Assembly: GCA_018902385.1 (NCBI GenBank)
Contig: JABSSW010000027.1
Coordinates: 496,001-560,000 of the forward strand
Reading direction: 5' to 3'
Length of the DNA: 64,000 nucleotides
From: Physcia stellaris
Lineage: Eukaryota; Ascomycota; Lecanoromycetes; Caliciales; Physciaceae
Below, piece after piece: positions 20,796 through 31,545 of the stretch. Within the stretch, counting starts at the first letter, position 1. Each line of letters starts with the position of its first letter. Below the pieces are notes generated by a model. It saw only the letters and a program-made list of their open reading frames with translations. It had not been told where the DNA came from and searched no databases. The position numbers and the translations under genes are program-made.

Positions 20796-21830
20796 TCATT
20801 TACTACCCCCGTCAGCATTCTTCGCCCTCATCAACGCCCTATACCCCTCCACAACCTCCATCCTCGCTTCACTAATCTCAGCCTGCCGCTTCAGTCCTAG
20901 ACCTTTGCCACTGCTCATCTTGAACTTCTCCCTTGGTGTCTTAATCAGCTTTGGCGGCGCAAGCACAACATCATGTACTCCCACGAGCCCTCCCCCTGCA
21001 GCCTCCATTTCACTCCTCTTCGCAGCGATGGAGGCCCATATATCACCCTCCGACTCATCCGTACCTCCATCGTTTCCCTTTCTTCCCGCCTTCTTTCCCT
21101 TCTTCGACTTACTGGTAGCAGGAAATTCATCTCCACTCTCAATATCCTCAGCATCCTCCCTCGCCTCCTCCCTCTTCCTCTTCCGTCGTGCATCCTCCTC
21201 TCGCCATTGCTGCTGCATCCTCTGCATTTTCCGCTCCGTCTTCGTCTGCCGCTGCTCTAATCCCTTCAAACCCTTTAATTCCCCCGCTGTATCCCTCACC
21301 TTCCGACCTTTCGCTGTAAGCCCAGTAACGGGTATAGCGGCATCAACGCGGAAACTGTAGTCGCGGAGAGATTCCCCTGGGAGGATCGTTGGTTTGGTTG
21401 AGGAGGTGGCACGTGGGATGGGGACATCGGTGGGATTCGTGACTTTGATGGCCATGGGTTTCGAGGATTTGGATGTGATCTTGGCTTTCTTTGAAGGACG
21501 AGGTGCGCCATCATCGAGACCGGAGCGGGGAGGAGGATGGTATTTGCTTAGTAGGCGGGTAAAGGCACGAGGGGTGTCGTCGTCGTCTATATCCTTTCGC
21601 TTCCTCTTGCTTTTCTCTGGCTTGATTTGACTTTGGGTGACTTTGGCGACGGTATGAGCGGTGTGTTTCGAATTGGAGGCCTTGAAATTGGTTCTAGGCG
21701 CTGGAGGTCTAGAGGTTGTGGTCTTGGTTTTGGCTTTGGCAACTGAGAGAGGTTGGGCGAGGGTGGAAGGAGGCAGGTCGTAGTTTGAGGCGCGCTTGGA
21801 GGAAGAGGGGAGACGATGTTTGTGAGGCAT
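20796..21830 (-). CDS. Basic nuclear/nucleolar protein, conserved fungal type
   Basis: Single-exon protein of 344 residues. Composition is rich in Lys, Arg, Ser and Pro with several nuclear-localisation-like clusters (KPEKSKRKRKD, RPSKKAKI, KSKKGKKAGRK). The middle reads PGESLRDYSFRVDAAIPVTG, followed by a charged coiled-coil-like stretch (TERKMQRMQQQWREEDARRK) and an acidic patch. The C-terminus (PREKFKMSSGKGLGLKRQAE) looks conserved rather than random. The arrangement vaguely resembles CCDC137-type nucleolar proteins, but I would not name it. No catalytic motif is visible. Start is the ATG at 21830, which gives the longest frame; no intron is needed. Confidence 0.75.
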   Translation of the reverse strand: MPHKHRLPSSSKRASNYDLPPSTLAQPLSVAKAKTKTTTSRPPAPRTNFKASNSKHTAHTVAKVTQSQIKPEKSKRKRKDIDDDDTPRAFTRLLSKYHPPPRSGLDDGAPRPSKKAKITSKSSKPMAIKVTNPTDVPIPRATSSTKPTILPGESLRDYSFRVDAAIPVTGLTAKGRKVRDTAGELKGLKGLEQRQTKTERKMQRMQQQWREEDARRKRKREEAREDAEDIESGDEFPATSKSKKGKKAGRKGNDGGTDESEGDIWASIAAKRSEMEAAGGGLVGVHDVVLAPPKLIKTPREKFKMSSGKGLGLKRQAEISEARMEVVEGYRALMRAKNADGGSK

Positions 21831-22254
21831 TTTTCAATGGTACTGGCGTCCTGACGAAGGAGGTAAATGACCTGACTGAGTAGTCGTAGGCGAGAGGAAG
21901 CCTCTCACTTCGAAAGAGGTCCAGAGGAAGTTTTTGGACGGACATTGCGGATTTAAAAGAACCCTAAGTATTTTAACCCTAATCTTCCGTCATCCATAGA
22001 AGCGAGTAAGCGACGGCGACAATCGAGAAACGACCATTGAATGGCGTGAGATGGAACCTTCATAATCCTAATAGTAGAGTCAACTCAGAGTCACAGTCCC
22101 TAGGCTGCCCTCAAAGTCGCACCAAAGCCAAAATGCACGTTCGAGATACACTAGCCCTAAGCCAAGCCTCTAAGCGAGGTTTACCATACCTAAGGTAGCA
22201 TGGCTGGGATCGTTAAACGCCTTTGGGACACATGAATACACCAGTCCTTCCTTC
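21831..22254. other. Intergenic region
   Basis: About 420 bp between two leftward genes, presumably the promoter of the basic nuclear protein and the 3' UTR of the secreted protein. Nothing else seen. Confidence 0.5.
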
Positions 22255-23307
22255 TCAAGCACTTTTCACAGCTCCTCCCCGTCCTCCTACCGCTTCCCCT
22301 CCCTCTTCATTCTTCAGCCCAGATTCAATCGGCCTTCTCCGCAAACGCCCCAACGCAACCTCCACCCCATCAAGCTTGAGCTCAATATCCGCCTCACTAA
22401 ATTTCCGATCATCAAACATAATGTGAGGCAGCTGTGCCAGCGTCTCTATCACATGTCTATACGTCATGAAAAGCGGCCCTACCACGGGTCTGAAGCCCAA
22501 GGTCGTGAAGGCGACGAAGGCTGGTACTGGCGCCTGGTTGTAACTATAGCTGTTGACACGGGCGTCTTTGTTGGTGAAAGAGGCGAGGTCGGTGAGGGCA
22601 CCGACGATGCCGATGAAGACGTTATTTATGGGGAGTATGATGTTTTTGAGGTCGACGTTTATGCTTAGGACTGGCTTCGCCATGAGGGTGAAGGCAGGGC
22701 TTACGGTGTCGTTTAGAGATCTTAGGGATGTTGTTTTCAGAGGTATCGAGCTGTTCAGGGAGAGTAGGCCTTGATTTTGTGGGCTTTCAATACTCGTGGG
22801 TGATCCTGATTGGCGGACCACACCCTTGGAAAACCCTAGTGTTCCTACTTCTTCGTCGTCCCATAGCAGATGGAAGGTGCTGCAAAAGTATTTGGACCTT
22901 TTGGTCATATCAAACACCGCGAGGTACAGACCCCAGACCGCGAATCGTCGTTCCATCTCACCGTGTAAATGCCAGTTCTTAGGTAGGACCGTGATAACGA
23001 CACCAGGTTCACCTTCAATTTCGAAAAGGGCTTCGGTCATATCCTCGTGGAAGTTCTGGAGAGCTAGGGTTGCCGTGATGTCTACGGCCATGAAAAGGCA
23101 TGCTGTCGATCGGAGTCGAGGGCCCCAATACACGGGTCTGACCTGAAAACGTTCGTCTGGGACTGTGAGATTGATATTGTGCTCGAAGAACTTGGGGTGA
23201 ACTATGCTTGGAGTGGTTTCTTGCGGCAGCGATGTAGCCGGATATGTCGAGACTAGACAAATCAAGAGAGCTATCAGAGATCTATGTCGAGAAAGAGAAC
23301 CAATCAT
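22255..23307 (-). CDS. Predicted secreted protein of unknown function
   Basis: Single exon, 350 residues. It opens with a signal peptide (SLIALLICLVSTYPATSLPQ). The body has several N-glycosylation sequons (NLT, NSS, NDT) and a regular aromatic and hydrophobic pattern suggesting a beta-rich globular fold, for example VRPVYWGPRLRSTACLFMAV and WHLHGEMERRFAVWGLYLAV. Two Cys (ACLFM and YFCSTF) could form one disulfide. No hydrolase motif was found. The C-terminal region SADIELKLDGVEVALGRLRR-like is charged and lacks a GPI signal. I do not recognise the family; it looks like a lineage-restricted fungal extracellular protein. The next gene to the right is also secreted. Confidence 0.7.
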   Translation of the reverse strand: MIGSLSRHRSLIALLICLVSTYPATSLPQETTPSIVHPKFFEHNINLTVPDERFQVRPVYWGPRLRSTACLFMAVDITATLALQNFHEDMTEALFEIEGEPGVVITVLPKNWHLHGEMERRFAVWGLYLAVFDMTKRSKYFCSTFHLLWDDEEVGTLGFSKGVVRQSGSPTSIESPQNQGLLSLNSSIPLKTTSLRSLNDTVSPAFTLMAKPVLSINVDLKNIILPINNVFIGIVGALTDLASFTNKDARVNSYSYNQAPVPAFVAFTTLGFRPVVGPLFMTYRHVIETLAQLPHIMFDDRKFSEADIELKLDGVEVALGRLRRRPIESGLKNEEGGEAVGGRGGAVKSA

Positions 23308-24217
23308 TCTAATGTCAAGGGGAAATGGACTGGAGACAGATAGACCGAACTGAATCTTGCAAGTCGTTAATTATCCCATCCTGTTCGTACTTATCATGTA
23401 GAAAGCCAACGCACTCGAGAAAGGCGATATGCGAGGGCCCTGCATGACCTCTCAGAGCCGACCGGCACTTGCGTAGTAGCCGTGGGGTTCTGGTGAACAC
23501 AATGATGAGGGATTATTTGCACCCAATTAATTCCCATGTAGTTGTCAACCAAAAGGAGAAATATGATTTTGGAGAGTGTGGGTATGTCACTATTCTTTTT
23601 CCTTTGGCAAAAGCAGACTCTACATCGCGATATGAAACGAGAACATCTAGTAAAATATTTACCTTGATATTAAGAGACTGCGAGCTTTCATTTCCAGTAT
23701 CTGTTGTGGCGCGAAATTTTCTCATGATGAAAGCCAGATTAAGAGGAGATGACCGACCGACGCAAGGTTAGAAGAACCCAAATCCACATTTCTCGAGTAA
23801 GAAGCAGAAATGATAGCAGATTGGTGGACTCGAACCTCAGTCAACAGAGCCAAAAACCGAGTTCCGAAATGGAATCATGAAGGCTTGCACTCACATTGTG
23901 TTGTGGGAGGGTGCACGTAGGCAGTGTTCCGTTAAGCTTCTCTATAGACGAAATCATCTTATCGTGAAATATGTTTTCCAATAAATTGCACCTACGCAAA
24001 GTCAGATATTGACATGCATGTCATTTTGGGGTCTTTTGGAGCCGAACCAGTCTCACTCAGCAGACCGTAAGTATCATTTTGACTGAGCCGTAAGCTTATG
24101 ACCTAGATCTATGGAACTTTCGCCACAAGGAGCAGGTGCACTTCTCAGCCTACGAACCTTGCTCGGCATACAATATGGCTAATTGCCATAGCCTTTTCTT
24201 TGAGAGACCGTACCATT
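23308..24217. other. Intergenic region with B-box-like sequences but no tRNA
   Basis: About 900 bp. The minus strand carries AGGTTCGAGTCC near 23831, which resembles a tRNA B box, but no cloverleaf can be drawn around it. No protein-like frame was accepted. Confidence 0.5.
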
Positions 24218-25280
24218 CTAGGCAGTGCAGTCGCAAACGAAGTTTTGCCCCGCTGGTTTCCCAAACAATGCCTGGTCGCTCGCGAAGTAGCCTTCCTCGT
24301 ATGGCTCATTGATGCATTTAGAGCCCCCTGTAGGGCCCACATGTGGACAATGTGCCTGGTAATAATTAGCTGACGCCCTTCGGTTCATTCAAAGTAGTAT
24401 CATAACTCGGGATAGTAGATCGTAATATTAGTCGACTTACCACGGATCCACCCTTGCAAGGAGTATATGTAACTCTCTACAAACCACACTATCCATCCAC
24501 ACCTCTTCCCAATTCCCAAACGGTTTAGTAGAAAGAATGTCGATGCAGTCTTGAGAAGTGTTGTACTGTGTATTGCTGTCCGTACATTCACTTTGAACCG
24601 CATCGCAGAGGCCTTTGATAGTTGCATCTTGGATTTCGGCAGCTGACAGATTGTTGTTATGGGTTCGGCTAAGTTGTTGAATGAATAGGCCAAGATTAGG
24701 AATCCATGCGTCGTACTTTAGCACAGCGCCTTTGTCGTCGAATTCCCAAAACGCAACCTATAAGTCGAAAGTTAATCATGACCTTAATTAGCCTTGCGGG
24801 CCACAATACTCCTCGTACCTGCTTCAACGTCGAGAAGAATGCACCATTGTTGGTCGCGTTGGGGTTGACCACCGTACCGGTAAAGTATACCACAGACGAG
24901 GCAACATTGGCGCACTGAGACTGGAATGAGATTACCTGAGCTTTTGTTATAGCTATGTAATTTGGCGGCCGAGGGATAGGTGCCAGAGCGAAGAAGTATT
25001 CTGTAGACTCGGCGAAGCCTGTGAAATTACCCAAGGGGCTTATACGGCCTGTGGCGTTTTCATTGAACAGTCCAGTGAGCACAGATTGGGAACTGTTGGC
25101 GATAAACTGAAGATTTGTTGGGTAAAGATTCCTGTTGTATATTTTGGTGATTGTATCGAGATTACGCTGCTGAAAGTTAACTTGCTGAGTATTGGCAACC
25201 CGTGGTCCAACTCCTGAATTCAATACAGAGGTTGTCAAAGCACTGTATATGAAGAGGACGAGGATCTTTAGATGGAACAT
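24218..25280 (-). CDS. Secreted protein with NTF2-like-looking domain, unknown function
   Basis: About 312 residues in three exons: 25280-24819, 24757-24441 and about 24377-24218. Intron 1 (61 bp, GTACGA...TTATAG) is secure. Intron 2 starts at GTAAGTCG (24440), but its acceptor is uncertain: the one at 24378 keeps the frame, while the better-looking ACCAG at 24356 does not. A signal peptide (MFHLKILVLFIYSALTTSVL) is followed by a domain with glycosylation sites and the pattern FFSTLKQ-VAFWEFDDKGAVLKYDAW, reminiscent of NTF2/SnoaL-like folds (inference). A Cys-rich C-terminus follows, with CDAVQSEC, SQDCIDIL, HCPHVGPTGGSKC and NFVCDCTA before the stop at 24218. It is probably extracellular. 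No catalytic residues can be named. Confidence 0.7.
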
Positions 25281-26036
25281 GACGATCGAATCGAAGCTCT
25301 TTTTAGTGAAAGTAGCACTCCTGGGAGCTCACTAGAAACGGAATGAAAGCAGCACTGATTTAAAAGATTCTAAGAGCAAACCTCACCGCACGACCTCAGT
25401 TGCACAGGTTGCACGAAGTAGGTTGTACAGCTCGCATGAGGTAGTTCGCAAACGGAAGGTGTAGAGGTCGGAGGGAATGATTCTCCACTATGATGGGATC
25501 TTGCATCGACTTTATATTACGTACAAGAAATTGAAGGATGGTGCGAATTCACAGCGCTCAATCACAGGATTGGAGAGATCATGAGCTCAGGTTGAGAAAA
25601 CAGCTACAAGAGCGATAGATTTCCTACGACTTACCACGGTCTAAAGGTGACATGTCACCTCTGAAAGAAAAAGTGACGTTAGATTGCAGTATCCCAGAGA
25701 CGAGGCCTGATGAGGAGTTCATCGATAGGGGAATCGGGGGGGTATTCACTCATGGACGACGAGTTAGGTGCTTCTCAGGTTTTCGATGACAGTCATGAGC
25801 AAAGGGAAAGGTTCAACATATAAAGCTCTGCCCTCTAGACTAAGCACAGGCGAATTACAGGCCATACGGAGGCTTTGAGAAAATAAGAGTCGTCCATCGG
25901 CCTGATGACGGCTGATAGGCCACTGGGCTACGAGTTCAGCTTACCTAAGCCATCCGTTCCTGGTGGATCCTCCCGGCCTCGCCGGCTTGGCCTCCTGCTT
26001 TGGAATTGGAACCCTCAGCCTGGATTCACTGAGTAA
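25281..26036. promoter_or_regulatory. Divergent promoter region
   Basis: 756 bp between the start of the leftward secreted-protein gene and the rightward DUF6601-like gene, so it should contain both promoters. I see no gene, RNA or strong repeat in it. Confidence 0.45.
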
Positions 26037-27134
26037 ATGAACAATGACATACTCCCCACACCAACAGCAGATGCCAATATTAATGACGACTACGATGAGC
26101 AGAGATCCTACGACCACCTTCTCCCTGCCTCCTACCGCACCTCAGAAGACGATCTGGCCTCACCCGCCCTAACAACAAGCTTCCTACTTAGAGAGCTTCA
26201 AGTAAAGAGGCTGAACGATATTCACCAATGGCTGTGGATCGTAGGCCGACCTGCCCCTCCACGGCCTCTCTACAAGCAAAAGGCTTTAGGACGCCACATC
26301 ATTGTTCACGAACAAGCAGACCTCCACCTAGTCTGGGACGAGCAGCGCATCTTCCTCAAGCCCATCCCTCGATTCCTCCTTGAACCGAATGTCTGGCGTG
26401 ACATCCTCCGCTGCAAACACGGCAACGAATCAGTCCCTTTTCACGGGCACACCGAACATCTAAATGAACATCAACTCAAATACGAACGCGCAGGGGAAAC
26501 AGCAAGAGCAGAGGCATCCGACGACAACTCAGGCTCATGCCTAGCGTGCCAGGCGCGCGCCCTTGCCACTGGCTTCCTCCTCTCCTACACCGCCCTCATA
26601 TCCTACGAGCATGACCTTCACATCGCCCAAGACCACGACCTCGTCCCCACCTCCATCACTTGGCCCCAATGGCGACAGACGGTCAAATCCATCCTCGCGT
26701 CCCAGTCATCCTTACCCAGCAATAGCATCAACCCCCGGTACCACTACGGCGAGCTTCGCCTGTCTCGCCTCAACAGAATCTACACGCTCACCCTCCGCGC
26801 GCCCATCCGCGGCTACCTCTACGGCTACAACACCTACCACTCCTTCTGGGACGCAAGCACCAAGCGGCTCGCCGCAGCTTTCGCATACATCATCGTCGTG
26901 CTGACGGCGATGCAGGCCGGCCTTGCGACCGATAAGCTACAGCAGAGCGAAGCCTTTCAGCGGGTGAGCTATGGGTTCACGGTGTTCAGTATTGCGGCGC
27001 CGTTGGGCATGCTGGGGGTTGCGGCTGTGGTGTTTGTTGCTGTTTTCGTGGTGAACTGGATGGGTGCGGTGAGGTATTGGAAGGAGAGGATGGCATGGAT
27101 TGAGGGGCGGGGGAGGAGGAGGGAACATCCGTGA
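26037..27134 (+). CDS. DUF6601-like fungal membrane protein
   Basis: Single exon, 365 residues. The front half has the pattern LVKRLNDIHQWLWIVGRPAPP-like (seen as LNDIHQWLWIVGRPAPPRPL) and IIVHEQADLHLVWDEQRIFL, which I associate with the uncharacterised fungal family DUF6601. A Cys pair (SCLACQARALATGFLLSYTA) precedes a region predicted to be cytosolic. Near the C-terminus two strong membrane helices are visible (AAAFAYIIVVLTAMQAGLA and FSIAAPLGMLGVAAVVFVAV), followed by a basic tail. The biochemical role is unknown; members are sometimes mislabelled as proteases without any catalytic motif, and I see none here. Confidence 0.8.
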   Translation: MNNDILPTPTADANINDDYDEQRSYDHLLPASYRTSEDDLASPALTTSFLLRELQVKRLNDIHQWLWIVGRPAPPRPLYKQKALGRHIIVHEQADLHLVWDEQRIFLKPIPRFLLEPNVWRDILRCKHGNESVPFHGHTEHLNEHQLKYERAGETARAEASDDNSGSCLACQARALATGFLLSYTALISYEHDLHIAQDHDLVPTSITWPQWRQTVKSILASQSSLPSNSINPRYHYGELRLSRLNRIYTLTLRAPIRGYLYGYNTYHSFWDASTKRLAAAFAYIIVVLTAMQAGLATDKLQQSEAFQRVSYGFTVFSIAAPLGMLGVAAVVFVAVFVVNWMGAVRYWKERMAWIEGRGRRREHP

Positions 27135-27592
27135 TGTGGGAAGGTATGTCGAGGAATTTTGGTTTTCTTACTCCGTGTTTGCGGCTAGCTTGTCACATTC
27201 TAAAACACAGGCAGGGGGACGTACACTGAACTCGTGCGATACCCACCTACTATTATCTTACCGATTTCTCCGTTCGCGTGGTGAATCGACGATCCATATC
27301 TCATTTCACAGTTGTTTTGAAGGTACCTATCTCAAAGAAACAAGCTGCCCATCCCAAGCTACCATCCGAAAAATGCCGCCCCAGGGGAGCTTCAGCGAGG
27401 AAGAACTCACCCAAACGCTTTCCTACTGGTTGTCTCATTGAGGTATCTAGGTAGCTCTGGGACTGACTCTTTTCGATTCTAGCTCGACCAAACTGTGTTT
27501 ATGTAAAGGATGTCATATCTGATGATATTTCGAGCCGCATCATGGGGTTTTTAGCTTCTTCCGACTCTTGTCACTTCTCGATAACTTAAATA

Positions 27593-27691
27593 TTCTGAAT
27601 TCCGGACACGGGTAACCTGGTTCTGACAACAGCTCCACATGTTTCAGCGCCACTCACTTCTGTCCCGACCGAGTGAGGTAGGAAGACACCG
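27593..27691. repeat. Diverged relative of the 8.4-kb MITE-like element (right half)
   Basis: TTCTGAATTCCGGACACGGG here matches TTCTGAAATCCAAAGACGGG near 8532. About 55 bp later CCACTCACTTCTGTCCCGAC and GAGTGAGGTAGGAAGACACC match the right terminal repeat and flank near 8590-8630. The left half and a left terminal repeat were not found, so this is a truncated or strongly decayed copy. Confidence 0.5.
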
Positions 27692-28367
27692 GGACGGGCG
27701 AAATGCTACATAGTGCCGACAAGTGATAGGGAGTGCTTACATACCATTGACTGGATGACTGGTGCTCTGAATGGAATGGTCTCGCTCTTGTAAACCGAGT
27801 CTCTGACAAATAGTACAAATGAAAGGTGAGAATATATTCTCGTACGTTTTGATTATCTTTGAAGTCGTTTCGCTCATTACGTAGATCTGAGTATCATATG
27901 GTGGGCAAGCGAAACAAATATACATACAATTACCAACTGCTCAACGCGTTTCAAGTCCAGCACAGCCGTGGAGGCTCTGCGCCTTTTTATGGAAGATGAT
28001 GTTGCTTTTCCGCTCAAGCGCTTGACCTCGTGCAGACTGACAATGTCTCAGCCCTGAGCCTCCTTGATTAAACAAGATTCGCAACATCAGGCAGTGATGA
28101 TGTACAGCGGTAGGTCGACTCGAGTCGGACAAATCTGGGCAATGTCAAATTATGCGCGCTACTTCATACTTAGCCCTCGTCTTCGTCTGATGAGGCCGCA
28201 CAGTATTCCAGATTCGAATATAGCGATGCGTTGATATAGAGGCTGGCCAAGCATTAGTATGCTTCGAGGTACAGTCGTGATGTTTGGTATATGCTACTCT
28301 AGAGCCAATTCTCTCATAATAGACGAATCCTATATCTCCCAAAGGACATCTAAGCTCGCTACCGACC

Positions 28368-29105
28368 ATGCTCTCTTCAACCATTCCCAACTTTATCTCT
28401 ATATACTCTACAACATGTCAGCGAGTTTCGCTAGGACTTCAAACACTTTTGCACCGCCATTATCAAGCACGAAACGAACGCTTACTAGTCTTATGCCTGC
28501 CGGTGATGCTGCTACATATATCCTACCAGCAGCAACAAGAGCTCTCCAACACTCAAAACCGATATCTGCACAAAAACGACCCCAATTCCAGCAACCACGG
28601 TGATGTGCTTCCGGTTGACCCCATGAACCTCTTCTGCGAGCAGCATGTCGAGTGCTCTTACGGAGGGGAGCAGGTATTCGTAAATTCCGGTCATCTACTC
28701 AGCCATGCCATGCATTCAGTGCCATCACCTGCACGAGTATCAAGATCATGGAGCAGCTTCACGCGCGAGTATAAAGCCTCTGCTCCCTTCTCATCCTACA
28801 GCGGAACACGTTGGACCCTGCAAAGACGGCATTTGCCCTTTTCCTCCAACAACCCTTTCCCCGCTTCTCCACCCCGCATTCAGTTCCGAAATGTACCCAG
28901 AGAACGAAGAGAAGAGATAGTAGAGTTAGGTAGAGTTCAGCTAGATAATTTTGGCGCGACTAAGCGAGAATGTGGGGGTTGCTCCACGCTTTCATCGTTC
29001 CGGGGATTGGGAAAGCAGCAAGGTGCAGACGTAAACTTTGTCGAAAGCCGAGTATCGAGTGTCAATGTCTCGAGTGTAGGGTCGGGATTTCGAGCTGTTG
29101 ATTGA
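28368..29105 (+). CDS. Uncertain hypothetical open frame
   Basis: An open frame of 245 residues starts at an ATG and stops at 29105. It is rich in Ser, Arg, Gln and Val and has no recognisable domain, signal peptide or membrane helix. Alternative frames overlap it: an ATG at 28414 opens a 63-residue frame beginning MSASFARTSNTFAPP, and one at 28705 begins MPCIQCHHLHEYQDHG. Which of these is expressed, if any, cannot be told from the sequence. The flanks from 27135 to 28367 and from 29106 to 29400 show no other gene. Confidence 0.2.
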   Translation: MLSSTIPNFISIYSTTCQRVSLGLQTLLHRHYQARNERLLVLCLPVMLLHISYQQQQELSNTQNRYLHKNDPNSSNHGDVLPVDPMNLFCEQHVECSYGGEQVFVNSGHLLSHAMHSVPSPARVSRSWSSFTREYKASAPFSSYSGTRWTLQRRHLPFSSNNPFPASPPRIQFRNVPRERREEIVELGRVQLDNFGATKRECGGCSTLSSFRGLGKQQGADVNFVESRVSSVNVSSVGSGFRAVD

Positions 29106-29400
29106 AATATCTGTTCATATTGCCTTCGTTGTTGGCGCTGTGCACTCCTTGAGGGATACGGGCTTTTTCTTGTACGATCGATTGGATATGTATAGGTAAC
29201 CTACGTATAAGAGCCGTAAAATGTACAAGAAAGCTGTAAGCTCTATCTCAAGACCAAAGTCGTTCCACGCGGCCTAATCCCCTATATGTGTCCCTCTCAG
29301 ACTTTCCCTCCAACACCGTGCTTTTTCGTATTTATACATTCAGATCACAAAACCAACAACAACAACAACAAAACAAAGACTGTGTACTCGCCCCTCTCAT

Positions 29401-31545
29401 CTATCTAGCATGTCCAACCTCCAGATAATCTTCCCCCATAGTCGCCGAGTCCCCATCCCCCAATCCACCCATATAGATCCTCGGAACAGTAAGCGACTCC
29501 TCATCCGCCGACATTCTCCGATGACTATTCATCCGCTCATTGATGCCCCTTGCCTCATCGCTCGAGGACACGTACGCAGTCATCTTATGCTCCGTCCCCG
29601 GCCCGACCTCCTCCACCTCCACCTCACCCACCTCCTTCTCCTCCTCCGGCACATCCCGCACGCCCGCCTGCGCCGCCTTCGGCCCATGATGATGACCATT
29701 CCAGAGCATGAAACTCCAGCGCGAGCGGCGATCGCCTCTGCTGTTGTTGAGGGTGCTGCCTTCCAGACTATTCCAAGCTTTTTCCTCGCGCTCCGGGTCC
29801 GGCATGCGCGATTGCCGGCGCGAGATCTGCTCCGGGGTTGGTTTGCGCAGGAGCGGGTAGATGGCTGGGAGCGAGGAGGTGACGAGGGCGACGCAGGATT
29901 GGATCATGCAGAGGAGGGGGAGGAGGGGATAGTTCCACGATATATCGGAAGAACGGATCCAGAGGACGAGGGAGCTGACGCGGACGCAGGAGGCGATGAC
30001 TGCGATGAAGGAGACGCCGATTAGGGTGTAGAGACCCACTGTTTGTGTTTCTTGTCAGTTTATGGTGGGTAATGGGGTTGGGATCGCGATTGACCTTTTC
30101 GTTCCCGAGGGACTTTGAGCGCCCAGACGACTGGGATTGGCATTAGCCAGATAATGATGTTTTCGAATACGCTCCAGGCGCTGTTGAAGATATCCATCAG
30201 GATGAGATTGACGCAGCCCATGGTGTTGTTGAATATCTTTGCGATGTTCCAGTAATCTGATATCGGATCGCATTGGAAGATGTTGCCCTGCGCAATTCCT
30301 TAGCTTGCCCTCCCAGATGTTCGTGAAGCGCTCTTACGAATATGGTGGCAATTGAGTGCGCCGCAACAATGCACATGATAACATAGATAGTGATGTGATG
30401 TGACCTTTCCGGTGTCATGCGTAAATACAGACAGAGAATACTAAGTTTTAGTGCGCTGTGCAGGTATCAGTGATGTTATTCAAAAAGTTAAACAGAAAGC
30501 GAAAGACTGACCAGAAGCATGCCGCAATGAGTATCGTGAATACGTAAACGCTCTAAAGACCTCATAAGCACTGTAAATAATCTCGATTCGGGAGTAGTAT
30601 GTACCTTTACTAGTGTGGTCAACTCTGCTGCCGACTGATAGTCTTGGTGCTTGCCCATGCCATTCCGTACTCCGACAATGACAGTGCCCAGTACACCACC
30701 GGTGAAAGCCTTGATCTGTTAGTCGAGCTCGCGTTCAACCTCTGAGTTACGCTCATACCAGTGCGACACAGGCGAATAACTCATCCCATCCAAGACCTTG
30801 AGCGACCTGTCTTAGTCGCTGCGTCCTCAGGCGCGCATACAGCCTTGAAGTCGTTAGCTACTAAGCATTACCAACTAAATGTGTCTTACCTGAATCCAAC
30901 AACAAGGCATGCAATGATGAAGAGCGTAATGCTGACGCCCTCAACGGCAGGACCACGATTAGCTTTGGAATGATTTGTTGTACTCTGCCAATTCGTGCCT
31001 GGAAAGTTGGCCCCCAGTCTTGAAGATTGACTATTGATGATGTTGGTGACGCGGGGGCAGCGGACGATGAGTGGATTGTTGCGCCGGTGGCAGGAATTGA
31101 ACTTTGGGATGGTATCGTGGAACCACTAGAGGTGGGTTGGCTCGTGGGTTGTGCTGAGGCGGAGGCAATAATTTGTGGGCAGAACGTTTGTGCGAATTGT
31201 TGAACTTCTGGTAAATTGAGCATCAGCGCACCGTCTGTCTATCACAAGCATAGAGAAGATACTAACTTTGTAATTCAGTGATTGAGCATGTCGATTTCGT
31301 CAGACACGGGGTTACCGAGTCTGTGATGACCTGCTTATTGCTTGGTGTACATTGACAGACATAATCGGTGGGGCCGCAGGTGGTCGCTGCCACAGCAGTC
31401 GCAAAGCATTGTAACTATCGACATTGAGTAGAGAACGTGATAATAGCCGTAAGAGGAGGCTAACCGAGCAGGCAGGAAGGTCGGCAACAGACTGTGCTTT
31501 CACCAGAGCTAATATTGTCAGAGTTGCTGCCAATGAACGCCTCAT
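29401..31545 (-). CDS. CFEM-domain PTH11-like seven-helix receptor
   Basis: Multi-exon leftward gene (about eight short exons, introns near 50-60 bp; for example 30094-30039 and 30337-30288). A signal peptide (LAATLTILALVKAQS) leads into a CFEM domain with eight cysteines: LPACS, LQCFATA, TTCGP, DYVCQC, VTPC, STC and TFCPQ. A Ser/Thr/Pro-rich linker follows, then membrane helices with typical PTH11-family landmarks: a GVRNGMGKHQDY loop, SILCLYLRMTP, FQCDPISDYWNIA, CVNLILMDIFNSAWS and IIIWLMPIPVVWALKVPRER. The long cytosolic tail is Arg/Glu-rich. PTH11 of Magnaporthe senses surface cues for appressorium formation (known); a sensing role here is inferred. Start at 31545 gives the signal peptide directly. 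Exon edges in the middle are approximate. Confidence 0.85.

Noticed and set aside
23821-23880. tRNA gene on the minus strand (AGGTTCGAGTCC resembles a B box)
   Set aside because: T-stem pairs poorly and no acceptor stem, anticodon arm or A box can be placed around it.
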